Below are positions 7,263 through 15,051 of a stretch of DNA of 35,718 nt, one piece after another (the stretch's first letter is position 1; each line of letters begins with the position of its first letter). The notes under the pieces are model-generated. The model searched no databases. It worked only from the letters and a program-made list of their open reading frames with translations, and was not told the origin of the DNA. The DNA comes from a virus. The translations under genes were made by a program, and so were the position numbers. The stretch is from positions 1 through 35,718 of the IMG/VR virus record IMGVR_UViG_3300032753_001022, one strand, 5' to 3'.

Positions 7263-7951
7263 AGATTTGCTTTCTGCAATATATCCTTAACCCACTCAGT
7301 GTCTGCTAGATAATCTTTAAATTTGCGTTGCCAGTGGTCGGGATCAATCCACGGCAGGATTATTTGAACTTGTTCATCACCCAGGTTATCCAGGAACTCA
7401 ACTCCCGATGTGCAGTTATAAACGACCCACGGGCTAATGCGACCGGTAGCAATATGATGCACCACACGATTGCTGTTACCATACCTAAAATAGTCGCTAA
7501 ATCCATTCCTAAGTTCCAAATGATCTTCTGCATACGTTTGCATTTCATTTAATGCTCTCTCCAATGCGTCCTGTACTGCTTCTCTACGTAACCACTCGTG
7601 CAAGTAGGTGACATAGAACTCGTCTTTACACCAGTGGTCAATTTTCTTGTTGTTTTTTAATAGCCAGTCTAAGAAAGCTGTGGGATTAATGCCACGTATA
7701 CCTACCATATGACGACCCCACTTAACAAACGCACCATAGTATGGGCTAGTTACAAAGTTCTCGTAGCTCTTTAACTTGGCGCTACCCTGTGTCATTTCAT
7801 AAAACTTTAGATATGCTTTAAGTCCTAATTGCACACCTACTTCTTTTTCTTGTTGCCAACGACGCTTTTGTTCACAGAGATGCACAGCCAACGTACTTTC
7901 CTTGGCAAATGTTTTTTCACAATACCGACACTTAAATGATGTTGCAGTCAT
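7259..7951 (-). CDS. C2H2 zinc-finger phage protein coupled to mini-DnaE
   Basis: A 230-residue protein. Residues 8-26 form a C2H2-like finger (CRYCEKTFAKESTLAVHLC, in which the last ligand looks like Cys). The remainder is helical and rich in aromatic residues with no motif I can name. It is translationally coupled (ATGA) to the mini-DnaE gene downstream and overlaps the upstream SGNH-like gene by 20 bases. The pairing suggests a DNA-binding partner for the DnaE-like protein, which is inference from context. Confidence 0.7.
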   Translation of the reverse strand: MTATSFKCRYCEKTFAKESTLAVHLCEQKRRWQQEKEVGVQLGLKAYLKFYEMTQGSAKLKSYENFVTSPYYGAFVKWGRHMVGIRGINPTAFLDWLLKNNKKIDHWCKDEFYVTYLHEWLRREAVQDALERALNEMQTYAEDHLELRNGFSDYFRYGNSNRVVHHIATGRISPWVVYNCTSGVEFLDNLGDEQVQIILPWIDPDHWQRKFKDYLADTEWVKDILQKANL

Positions 7952-8669
7952 TGATATACTTTACAAGATACTCGTTAAGAACAGCATGTTCTCCTGCTTT
8001 TGGGTGACGCATATGGTCAGGAGTTGATTGAGGTCCAATAAAATTGCCACCAGTAGATGAAGCCTTAGCAACACCTTGTTCATGCTGGTACCCAACTGCA
8101 CACCAACGGAACCCATCAATGATACAATCTGTACTGGACAATAAACTTAATCTAGGATTTTCCAGTAGATATCTATAACTATCATCAGCCTGTTGATATA
8201 CCAATACGCGATGTCCTCTAGACTTTAAGCTATCTATAGTTGACAGTATACGATACAGTAAATCTTCAGTTCTGTCAATTAAGCTATAGGCTTCTACCAT
8301 TAGTTTTTGTTTAACAAACTTTTCACTTTCTGTTTTGTTCCAGAAGTGATCGTAACGATTAGCAAATTCCTGATTTTGCGGATTACACCAGCGTCCTTCA
8401 AACGAGTCAGCTTCAGTTGCTGGATCCATACCAAGAATAGGTATTTCGCCACGGCTTATAAAAGTTAATCCTAATACATACAAAGTAGGTTCTGTTGCTC
8501 TATAACTATGCTTTAGTGTAGTTCTAATTATTCTGCTGTTGGCGCTACCACCGATGGCCAAACTTTCTGCATGTGGAATACCCAATCGGTTAGCCAAGTC
8601 TACATGTCCGTTGCCAATGGCATATCCTTCCATGTAACTACATCCATTGACAACTAGATTCTTGATCAT
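7932..8669 (-). CDS. SGNH-hydrolase-like protein (copy 1)
   Basis: A 245-residue protein with the layout of an SGNH/GDSL esterase. Block I is VNGCSYMEGY (nucleophile-type Ser in GCS), a Gly/Asn block is IGGSANSRIIRT, and the C-terminal block is HPKAGEHAVLNEYL with the His expected to close the catalytic set. Such enzymes remove acyl groups from sugars or lipids. There is no signal peptide, so it would act in the cytoplasm or on virion components. It overlaps both neighbours by a few bases. A second SGNH-like protein and a PIG-L deacetylase lie about 2 kb upstream on the same strand. Confidence 0.65.
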   Translation of the reverse strand: MIKNLVVNGCSYMEGYAIGNGHVDLANRLGIPHAESLAIGGSANSRIIRTTLKHSYRATEPTLYVLGLTFISRGEIPILGMDPATEADSFEGRWCNPQNQEFANRYDHFWNKTESEKFVKQKLMVEAYSLIDRTEDLLYRILSTIDSLKSRGHRVLVYQQADDSYRYLLENPRLSLLSSTDCIIDGFRWCAVGYQHEQGVAKASSTGGNFIGPQSTPDHMRHPKAGEHAVLNEYLVKYINDCNII

Positions 8670-9139
8670 GTTAGCTCTTTGATCTTTTTATCATCCCATC
8701 CTAGCTCTTTTGCATAGGCCTTGAGATCGTCTTTAGTATTAATTTGTGCTAATAGTTTAATTTCATCTTCTTTTAAATCAGGTCGTAGTGCTTTTAAGAA
8801 TTTAACAGCCGTATTGTCGCCGGCACCTTTTTTCTTTGGAGTAATCCATTGGTGATATTGATTGCCCATGCCCGGGCTCACTGTTGTTGCTAATAACCAT
8901 TGTAGCTTTTTGTGTTTTGCAGCACTAATCTCAAAGAAGTTCTTATTTAAGTTTTCGTTACAGCTCATTAGATAGTATGCTTGCAGGTCTACATTGCCGC
9001 CAACTGCACTACCCCAACGAATCATTAAGAAAGGAGCAAACTTCTTCTTTTCCTGTTCATCAAGACTATCGTAAAACTCTCTGTTCTTACGATCAAACTG
9101 TGCCATTTCGTTTTTAATATCTAATTTATCTACGGTCAT
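8666..9139 (-). CDS. Phage protein, possibly a gp62-like clamp-loader subunit
   Basis: A 157-residue soluble protein, charged at both ends, with a central aromatic region (LMIRWGSAVGG, FFEISAAKHKKLQWLLAT, YHQWITPKKK). The size, the KLQW-type helix and the gene setting among replication genes recall the small clamp-loader subunit of T4-like cyanophages, but I cannot confirm this by eye. The C-terminus (DDLKAYAKELGWDDKKIKEL) looks like a small helical hairpin. It is coupled by an ATGA overlap to the SGNH-like gene downstream. Confidence 0.55.
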   Translation of the reverse strand: MTVDKLDIKNEMAQFDRKNREFYDSLDEQEKKKFAPFLMIRWGSAVGGNVDLQAYYLMSCNENLNKNFFEISAAKHKKLQWLLATTVSPGMGNQYHQWITPKKKGAGDNTAVKFLKALRPDLKEDEIKLLAQINTKDDLKAYAKELGWDDKKIKELT

Positions 9140-9296
9140 ATTTTAACTTATAGTATACAACAATTTTATCTAACTGCTCTTGTAACTCTGGATTTGTTTT
9201 TGCACGTCTGTGTATGTCGCCCCAAAGGCTTGCATGTTTCATCTCTGCAATTAATTGATTATGTCCAAATTTATCTTCTGTTATACTGGATGCCAT
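9126..9296 (-). CDS. 56-residue paralogue of the upstream gene's C-terminus
   Basis: A short frame, MASSITEDKFGHNQLI to KYDRR, that bridges the gap between two accepted genes and overlaps both (16 bases upstream, 14 downstream). The segment AKTNPELQEQLDKIVVYYKL matches AKTNPALQDAIERVIILYEL of the upstream protein, so it is a duplicated domain and thus very likely real. The ATG sits within the end of the upstream gene, which favours coupled translation. Function unknown. Confidence 0.7.
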   Translation of the reverse strand: MASSITEDKFGHNQLIAEMKHASLWGDIHRRAKTNPELQEQLDKIVVYYKLKYDRR

Positions 9297-9556
9297 GGTG
9301 GTGGATCTTCGCCCTTTTGCAATTCATATAGTATTATAACACGTTCTATAGCATCTTGTAAAGCAGGATTGGTCTTTGCGGCTTGAAGTATTTCAGTCCA
9401 CATTTTCATACGTTCTATTGCTTCAGTTTTTTGTCTGTAATCATAATCCCAGCCAATTGCTATTCTATCACCGGGGTGGGCACCTGCTTCTCTAGCATAG
9501 GTTACGCCGTCTGCTCGTTCGTAGATGTAAGTAGCACCCGGTTTAAGGTTGCCCAT
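9281..9556 (-). CDS. Conserved small T4-like phage protein
   Basis: Ninety-one residues starting MGNLKPGATYIYERADG. I choose the ATG at 9556 because it follows directly on the upstream stop with an AAGG ribosome site; the longer frame to 9622 would sit inside the upstream gene. The N-terminal part (PGATYIYERADGVTYAREAG, then IGWDYD) resembles a family seen in T4-like cyanophages. The C-terminal helix (AKTNPALQDAIERVIILYEL) is duplicated in the next gene. Function unknown. Confidence 0.7.
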   Translation of the reverse strand: MGNLKPGATYIYERADGVTYAREAGAHPGDRIAIGWDYDYRQKTEAIERMKMWTEILQAAKTNPALQDAIERVIILYELQKGEDPPPWHPV

Positions 9557-9557
9557 A

Positions 9558-10058
9558 TTACCAAACCTTACCGTAGTTAATGACCTCGCTTTGACGTGAG
9601 ATATCTTTGATAAAATATGCACACATAGGTTTATCGCCTTCGGTCAACGGAACTGCCAATAACTGTCCTGGTTTAAGTTTGGGGAAATACCATTTAACAT
9701 CTTGATAGATATCCACAATTTCCACAGGAGCAAACTCTGGGCGGAAACTACTCAATGGGTTAAATGTAAACACATTAAATCCGCGATCATTGATACTGGT
9801 TAGCGGAACAACTTCTAAATCGCCAAAGTCTGGTTCGCCGATAAGTATTTGCCAATCCACTGGCATACGAATAACATTGTTACCAATTCGCAATACTAAT
9901 GCAGGACTGTTAAACGATTCTAGAAAGATTAAAGGAATATAAAAATAGTCCGGTTCTTTGGGATCACTGTTGTCTAGTACACAAAATCTAACTTCATCAA
10001 TTTCCTCAGGGATTTGATCCATTTCGTATGCTGTATTATCTAGTGTTAATATTCTCAT
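9558..10058 (-). CDS. Conserved phage protein, function unknown
   Basis: A 166-residue, acidic, beta-rich protein (start MRILTLDNTAYEMD). The middle and C-terminal part (FNPLSSFRPEF, VEIVDIYQDVKWYFPKLKPG) looks strongly conserved in character, with many aromatic and proline residues. I do not recognise a named domain. It sits within a run of overlapping minus-strand genes downstream of uvsW and shares four bases with the PIG-L-like gene. Confidence 0.65.
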   Translation of the reverse strand: MRILTLDNTAYEMDQIPEEIDEVRFCVLDNSDPKEPDYFYIPLIFLESFNSPALVLRIGNNVIRMPVDWQILIGEPDFGDLEVVPLTSINDRGFNVFTFNPLSSFRPEFAPVEIVDIYQDVKWYFPKLKPGQLLAVPLTEGDKPMCAYFIKDISRQSEVINYGKVW

Positions 10059-10594
10059 TGGTTTTCTTTTAATATAAGTTCCGCTTCCGGTGTTACAATA
10101 TATCTACCTATATTACGATCTTGGAAGCCTATGATAACTTCGCTGTGTAATGGTAGTTCGTCTGCTGCAACAGAATCTAAGACTGTGTACTCTGTATTAT
10201 AATTGAAAGTACTTGCAAAGTAAACCTTTGGTGTATCAATTGAGTTGGCTACTTCACAAACAAACCTGTGATGTATATGTCCATAGTCGCCATCTTGATT
10301 ATGGGTTAATATCAAGTCTGCTCCCGAGCTGGCTGTTATCAGATCTGCAGAAGCTTTGGTAATATCAAAACTGATCTTTCCCCTAACCATGTCTAACCAT
10401 GTGTCAGTATTGCCCAAAAACGCTGTAGGTATATTACGACGATTCCAATAGGCTTCTAGTTCTTGTCCACGTGGGTCTGTTGCGTGATAGGTCAAGTAAA
10501 CAATGGTCCAGTTAAATTTTGGATGGGCTTCAATAAAGGGCCAAGCAAATATAACACAATCATCAGGATGGGCTACAAGTGCAACTGCTCGCAT
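10055..10594 (-). CDS. PIG-L / LmbE-type N-deacetylase
   Basis: A 179-residue protein of the zinc-dependent de-N-acetylase family. AHPDD at residues 8-12 supplies the first metal ligands and the catalytic Asp. The later motif HNQDGDYGHIHHR supplies the third His. Family members remove acetyl groups from N-acetylglucosamine-type sugars on lipids, thiols or glycans. There is no signal peptide. It lies between SGNH-like gene 2 and conserved phage genes, so a joint role in deacylating a sugar or glycan is plausible. Confidence 0.8.
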   Translation of the reverse strand: MRAVALVAHPDDCVIFAWPFIEAHPKFNWTIVYLTYHATDPRGQELEAYWNRRNIPTAFLGNTDTWLDMVRGKISFDITKASADLITASSGADLILTHNQDGDYGHIHHRFVCEVANSIDTPKVYFASTFNYNTEYTVLDSVAADELPLHSEVIIGFQDRNIGRYIVTPEAELILKENQ

Positions 10595-11370
10595 ATCTTC
10601 TTGTAATATATGTCTGCCAAATACTCTTGGCTCTTGGGATCACCGTGGTATCCAGGATCTACTTTACCGCTAAATGGCCAGGTATTGGTTGCATAAGCAG
10701 GAGTTTCTTCGTATTCCAGGGTCATGTATTTGTCAGGTACTACACTAGGTATAGCTTCACGAACAGTATTACTATTCCATAGGTTATTTGCAACCAATAG
10801 GAAAGGTATTCCGGAATAGAACAACTGCATAATCCCGTCACGGATAATCCACTCGTCCTGCTGTCGCTTCCATTCACTATCGTATAGAAAGTTTACATAC
10901 TGCTTCATTGCCTGCTGTGTATTACGATCTATCTTGGCACTACGGTATGGGTGATCGTAATTCTCTACCAGGCTAAAAATAGTTTCAAAAATCATACGAT
11001 ACGGATTCGTACCATAGTTAATATTGTCAATGCCCACGGTTCGATCATATCCATTTAGGTGGCTATGTTGTAGATGTTTTTGTAAGTCCGAGTTCCAACC
11101 TTTGTTTTCTTCTTTTGGTGGAACATATGGTGCTGCGGTTGCAGGGATTTCCATACGATCATGGAATGTAGGTGCAATGATGGCGAACGCAGGCTTCTGT
11201 CTTAATACCTCATCTATCTGCACACGGATACCACCGTTACTGCATCCTTGCCTTGCCAGGATCTCTAAGTCCCATCCTAGTTTTTTTGCTAGTACTTCAC
11301 CGTAGGCTGTGCCAGGTAGATCTTTTGCTGGTGCGCTAAAGCTACACCCGCACACGATTAGTTTTTTCAT
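10573..11370 (-). CDS. SGNH-hydrolase-like protein (copy 2)
   Basis: About 265 residues. I choose the ATG at 11370, which overlaps the uvsW stop as ATGA; the frame also opens six bases earlier at TTG. Block I is VCGCSFSAP with the nucleophile-type serine in GCS, the Gly block is QGCSNGGIRV, and the C-terminal DPGYHGDPKSQEYLAD carries a His. The pattern matches SGNH-like copy 1 at 7932-8669, although overall similarity is low. No signal peptide is seen. It shares 22 bases with the deacetylase gene downstream. Confidence 0.65.
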   Translation of the reverse strand: MKKLIVCGCSFSAPAKDLPGTAYGEVLAKKLGWDLEILARQGCSNGGIRVQIDEVLRQKPAFAIIAPTFHDRMEIPATAAPYVPPKEENKGWNSDLQKHLQHSHLNGYDRTVGIDNINYGTNPYRMIFETIFSLVENYDHPYRSAKIDRNTQQAMKQYVNFLYDSEWKRQQDEWIIRDGIMQLFYSGIPFLLVANNLWNSNTVREAIPSVVPDKYMTLEYEETPAYATNTWPFSGKVDPGYHGDPKSQEYLADIYYKKICEQLHL

Positions 11371-12851
11371 TGCCAATTTGCTTTCTCAACTGTGAATGGA
11401 TAGTTTGCTTCGTTGTAGAATTTCTTACGTGCTGTTAAGTGTCGCTTGGCGAACTTACAGGTTGATGTTACGTCCCAGATTTGTACAAAGTCTTTGTCTT
11501 CCGCTTTACGGATCCCACGCCCAATGGACTGGATAACTCTAACAAAGGACTTACCGGGCTCAATAAGCACAAGATTAAAAATCCTAGGGATATTAATGCC
11601 CACAGCAGCAACACCATAGGTAGCAATAATAATCTTGTTAGTACTTGTTGCAATTTCATCGTATTCGTCTTTTCTATCACCGGCTTTAGTTGCGCCGGAT
11701 ACAAATGCTACTTCAGGCTTGTCTTTGAGTAAACTAAACAAACTGCTTAGTTCTATTTGTAAGATCTTGCCTGTTTCAATTCGGTCAACTAGGATAAGTG
11801 TATTACCACCTTCTTTGATCGAGTCAATCATCTTGGCCAAGTATGCCAGACGTTCTGCGTTAGTAGTTAAGTATTTAAGCTCAGACTGATAGTCCTTGTA
11901 CTCAACGTGATCTACCATCTGTACAATGTTCACGTGACAGTTGGCTAAGTGTCCTGCTTCTTGTAATTCGCTGGCGCTTAACTTGCCTACTACTGTACCT
12001 AGGCTACAGAAAATGCTTACTTTTTCGTAATCTTCCTTGGGAATAGTTCCTGTTAATCCCCAACGCAAGGGTACCCGAGCAAACACACCTGTGAGCAGAG
12101 TCTTTAGGGCATCTGCTTTGGCCATGTGTACTTCGTCTACCATTACTAGAACAACATCTTCGATGAAGTCACCTATAGTAACATCGCCAATGCCGGCTTG
12201 TGTATTTTTTAATAAAATATTTAAACTTTGCCAAGTGCAAATAGTATGTGTCTTGCCAAATTCTTTACGGTCACCAAAGTACACACCCACATCAAGACCT
12301 AGATTCCGATAGTCTGCTTCTGTTTGTGTTACTAGGCTTTTGTTAGGCACAATTACAATGCTACGACCATATGGCTCTATGTTTTTACTAAGTGCAGCAG
12401 TCATAATAGTCTTACCTGCACCTGTGGCAATTTCTTGTATGCTCTGCGGGTTTTGTAAAAAGTTGTTGATGATGTCAACTTGATAATCACGGAACTTGAT
12501 AGGTTCACCTACTTGTGGGTGTCCCTTGGGCCAAGTTTGATCTGCAAAAGTATCTTCAGTGAATTGATCAAACGTAAATTGTGTTTTGTATTCACGCAGG
12601 TCTTCTACTTCAATATCGTAACCCTTGCTATCTATATAAGCAAGTATTTCGGGCAACAAGTTAATGTAACTGCTACCACCTAGCTGAAAAAACGCAACCT
12701 TGCCGTCCCATCGTCCTAATCGTACACTAGGTTGATAACGTGCACCAGGAATTTCATATTTGAACTTCTTTACTAGAGCCGTGCGGTCAGCAAGTTCCAA
12801 TCCTTCGATCTTTACGTTTACTTCATCTTTGATTATTAGTTTAGCTTGCAC
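11367..12851 (-). CDS. uvsW: UvsW-like DNA/RNA helicase
   Basis: A 494-residue superfamily 2 helicase. The Q-like motif is FRDYQ, Walker A is ATGAGKT (142-148), the DExH box is VDEVH (238-242), motif III is LTGT (266-269) and motif VI is QSIGRGIRK near the C-terminus. The N-terminal 90 residues form the small DNA-binding domain typical of UvsW. In T4, UvsW unwinds R-loops and branched DNA and so shuts off origin-dependent replication and supports recombination. It overlaps the upstream HARP-like gene by 16 bases. Confidence 0.92.
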   Translation of the reverse strand: MQAKLIIKDEVNVKIEGLELADRTALVKKFKYEIPGARYQPSVRLGRWDGKVAFFQLGGSSYINLLPEILAYIDSKGYDIEVEDLREYKTQFTFDQFTEDTFADQTWPKGHPQVGEPIKFRDYQVDIINNFLQNPQSIQEIATGAGKTIMTAALSKNIEPYGRSIVIVPNKSLVTQTEADYRNLGLDVGVYFGDRKEFGKTHTICTWQSLNILLKNTQAGIGDVTIGDFIEDVVLVMVDEVHMAKADALKTLLTGVFARVPLRWGLTGTIPKEDYEKVSIFCSLGTVVGKLSASELQEAGHLANCHVNIVQMVDHVEYKDYQSELKYLTTNAERLAYLAKMIDSIKEGGNTLILVDRIETGKILQIELSSLFSLLKDKPEVAFVSGATKAGDRKDEYDEIATSTNKIIIATYGVAAVGINIPRIFNLVLIEPGKSFVRVIQSIGRGIRKAEDKDFVQIWDVTSTCKFAKRHLTARKKFYNEANYPFTVEKANWQ

Positions 12852-14026
12852 ACGTCGGGTCCTTTGGAGTTCTTAGTATACACGTCTTTGGTAAAGTATA
12901 CAATCTTTTCGGCTGTCTGTATCCAAACTTGTCTGTCACCGCCAAATAACATGCCTGCACTACTAACCATCAAGGGAATATTATGTATTGGAGTACGTGG
13001 AATTTTAGTAGTATATACTACTTTAATATCATCAGTGATACCTGTATCCATTACTTTATTATTTAAGGTCATCATTGCCCCGGGGAATAACTTATTAAAT
13101 TCAGTTTTTAATCTATCGCTTAAATCTGGTTCGTATACATATATCGGGAAACGGTTAGTGGCACGTGCATACTCAGCAATATCATTAACAATCGTAGAAT
13201 TGGTCATGCTATCTACTTTAAGCTGGCGGTTAGCGCACAGGCTATAGAATCGTGTACCAAACTCTGCAATAACTGTTTCTTCTATATCTCGTGCTATAGT
13301 GTAGCCCAGGATAGGAGCTAGGTCTATCAAGCGGAACAGGTTATCTGTGGTAATGCCACCTTCTTTTTCATTGAGATATTCAATTAAACTGTCTGCTGCA
13401 TTGGCAATCTCTATAACATCATTCTTATATCGTAGTTCAATTGCGTAAGGAGTTTGTTCTACTGCCAGAATAATATCCATTAATTCATGTAGTGACGAAT
13501 CTATTTCAAATTTATGTTGCTCGCAGAAAGCATACACCCAGTTGACATTCCATTCAGTTAACTCTAATTGCTGAACTTTTTCTTCACGAATAAACTGTAT
13601 TTTACCATTGCTTGTTTTTCCGGCATCACGTACTTGTTCAATCTGTTGTACATTATACGGAAAGCGTAGTTTGATAACATCGTTTTCGACCCAGGCTCTA
13701 GTACTACGATCAATGTCCCTAATTGGCAACCGGTATTCTGGGTTGGTCTTAACTGGAGTAATGTCTACCCCTAATTTAAACAATTGACGTTCATATTTAA
13801 TAACTAATTCTGTGGCCAGCTTGGCTTGTTTGTCTGTATAGCCTTTGTTGTTTGCTATGCTCTGTTCAGCAAGACTAGGCACAACCTTCATATCATACCG
13901 TGCAAGATTAATAGGACTTTCTCCTATAGTAAAGATACTGTGATTACTTTTACCATCTGGCTTACGATAACCAGCAATGATTTCCATGTAATCTTCAACG
14001 TGCGTGTGCTTGTATATTTGTGCCAT
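12836..14026 (-). CDS. HARP-like protein paired with UvsW
   Basis: A 396-residue protein with no helicase motifs. Residues 111-185 (WVENDVIKLRFPYN, then a helix, then WNVNWVYAF) resemble a HARP domain, the annealing-helicase module of SMARCAL1-type proteins. The C-terminal part ends in a beta-rich segment (MVSSAGMLFGGDRQVWI). It is transcribed from its own sigma-70 promoter and feeds into uvsW with a 16-base overlap, so it may give UvsW a substrate-recognition or annealing partner. The HARP assignment is by eye and needs a profile search. Confidence 0.6.
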   Translation of the reverse strand: MAQIYKHTHVEDYMEIIAGYRKPDGKSNHSIFTIGESPINLARYDMKVVPSLAEQSIANNKGYTDKQAKLATELVIKYERQLFKLGVDITPVKTNPEYRLPIRDIDRSTRAWVENDVIKLRFPYNVQQIEQVRDAGKTSNGKIQFIREEKVQQLELTEWNVNWVYAFCEQHKFEIDSSLHELMDIILAVEQTPYAIELRYKNDVIEIANAADSLIEYLNEKEGGITTDNLFRLIDLAPILGYTIARDIEETVIAEFGTRFYSLCANRQLKVDSMTNSTIVNDIAEYARATNRFPIYVYEPDLSDRLKTEFNKLFPGAMMTLNNKVMDTGITDDIKVVYTTKIPRTPIHNIPLMVSSAGMLFGGDRQVWIQTAEKIVYFTKDVYTKNSKGPDVCKLN

Positions 14027-14032
14027 AGAGTT

Positions 14033-14061
14033 AGTGTAACATAATTTTCAAAGGATATCAA
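14033..14061 (-). promoter_or_regulatory. Sigma-70 promoter of HARP-like/uvsW operon
   Basis: TTGATA at 14056-14061, a 17-base spacer, and TACACT at 14033-14038. The -10 box ends six bases before the ATG at 14026, so transcription should start at the AUG or within a base or two of it. It lies directly after the terminator of the preceding transcript. Confidence 0.75.
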
Positions 14062-14063
14062 AT

Positions 14064-14092
14064 AAAAAGCCCCGAGTGGTTAAACCCGGGGC
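14064..14092 (-). terminator. Rho-independent terminator after lipoprotein gene
   Basis: On the minus strand a GCCCCG/CGGGGC stem with a 12-base loop is followed by TTTTT. It ends the transcript of the lipoprotein group (14142-16097) and abuts the next promoter. The remaining bases up to 14141 hold no gene. Confidence 0.85.
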
Positions 14093-14141
14093 ACAAAACC
14101 ATAACTCAGGAGCTAACGCGAGCTATGGGGTAAAACTTTTA

Positions 14142-14627
14142 TTAATCTAGTGGAATTGGACTAACAATAACACGTGGTTCGATATAAACTGGTTTTGGTT
14201 TGCCTGACTTGGTATCTACACATAATACCCAAGTGCCATCTGCACTTGCTGGACTATACAAACCATTTGGATCTGCCTGTGGCAATGTTACATACCCATG
14301 AGTACCATCACCACTGACACGCTGTGGGTTGGTGTATTGTGTAGCATAAGGGAGACCATAACCAACTGCATTACATACCTTGTGCAACTTGCCATTCAAG
14401 TCTGTGATGTAGACAGTAGTAGCCACGTTTTGATCACGCAACTCAATGATGTCTTTCATCATACGCTTTTCAGCAAAGTTTGTGATTGCTGGCATACCAA
14501 CAGATTCTACACCACGCAAGCTGAGTTCTTCTTGCTTCTTGCGTTCGATCTGTGTGGATGTTTCACGTGGTGCGTCACAAGCTGTCAACGCAAATACAAA
14601 GGGCAATGCTAATAGAATTCGTTTCAT
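14142..14627 (-). CDS. Phage-encoded lipoprotein
   Basis: A 161-residue exported lipoprotein. Residues 1-17 are a signal peptide (MKRILLALPFVFALTAC) whose lipobox LTAC places the acylated Cys at 17. The mature part is hydrophilic with two further cysteines (VCNAVG and WVLCVD) that could form a disulfide in the periplasm. It follows a small membrane protein by two bases and is the last gene before a terminator. Phage lipoproteins often block superinfection, but I see nothing that proves this here. Confidence 0.8.
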   Translation of the reverse strand: MKRILLALPFVFALTACDAPRETSTQIERKKQEELSLRGVESVGMPAITNFAEKRMMKDIIELRDQNVATTVYITDLNGKLHKVCNAVGYGLPYATQYTNPQRVSGDGTHGYVTLPQADPNGLYSPASADGTWVLCVDTKSGKPKPVYIEPRVIVSPIPLD

Positions 14628-14629
14628 AA

Positions 14630-14953
14630 TTACTTACCTGCCTTTAGTTGTTCATAAAAATTACGTAGGTTTGGGGGCATCTTATCTTCTGGATATACAC
14701 TAAAACGATGCAGTACAATAGCACGTAGAGCCTGCTTCTTATCTGCATCACCATTGATATATTCTACTTGCAAATTCTCTAAGTCACGAATCATACCATC
14801 GTTATACTGTTCAGACTCTTTGAATACTTGATTATCTACTGCACGATACTTAGGTACAAAGAACTTGTAACTTTCATAGCCTAGTAAACTAATACCAAAC
14901 AAAATACCAATCGCTACAATAATACCGGTGATGCCTGTAAAAATATCTTTCAT
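14630..14953 (-). CDS. Membrane-anchored small protein
   Basis: I take the ATG at 14953 (MKDIFTGITG), giving 107 residues, because a GGAG site precedes it and the ATGA overlap couples it to the short gene upstream; the longer frame to 15043 is the wrong frame for that gene. One transmembrane helix lies at about 8-25 (IIVAIGILFGISLLGY). The rest is a charged helical domain, probably cytoplasmic or periplasmic. It sits between a 33-residue membrane peptide and the lipoprotein, which suggests a small envelope complex. Confidence 0.7.
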   Translation of the reverse strand: MKDIFTGITGIIVAIGILFGISLLGYESYKFFVPKYRAVDNQVFKESEQYNDGMIRDLENLQVEYINGDADKKQALRAIVLHRFSVYPEDKMPPNLRNFYEQLKAGK

Positions 14954-15051
14954 AATATGATCTCCAATAAAAATAAAATAACTGCCAATGCTACGGCTAA
15001 ATCTGTGTGCCCGGAAAATAGTACAATGAATACTACTATCCAAGCAAACAT
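14950..15051 (-). CDS. 33-residue membrane peptide
   Basis: A very short frame starting MFAWIVVFIVLF and ending FLLEIIL, almost wholly hydrophobic, with two short membrane stretches separated by SGHTD. Its ATG overlaps the stop of the AAA+ ATPase gene (TAATG) and its stop overlaps the next ATG (ATGA). This continuous chain of stop-start overlaps is good evidence that it is translated. Function unknown; holin-like or signalling roles are possible but not shown. Confidence 0.65.
   Translation of the reverse strand: MFAWIVVFIVLFSGHTDLAVALAVILFLLEIIL

Noticed and set aside
9152-9180. TATACT box upstream of the gene starting at 9139
   Set aside because: No -35 match at the right distance, and the bases lie inside the 56-residue gene.
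14954-15043. Longer N-terminus for the small membrane protein
   Set aside because: It would overlap the 33-residue membrane peptide in another frame; the ATG at 14953 has a ribosome site and an ATGA coupling.
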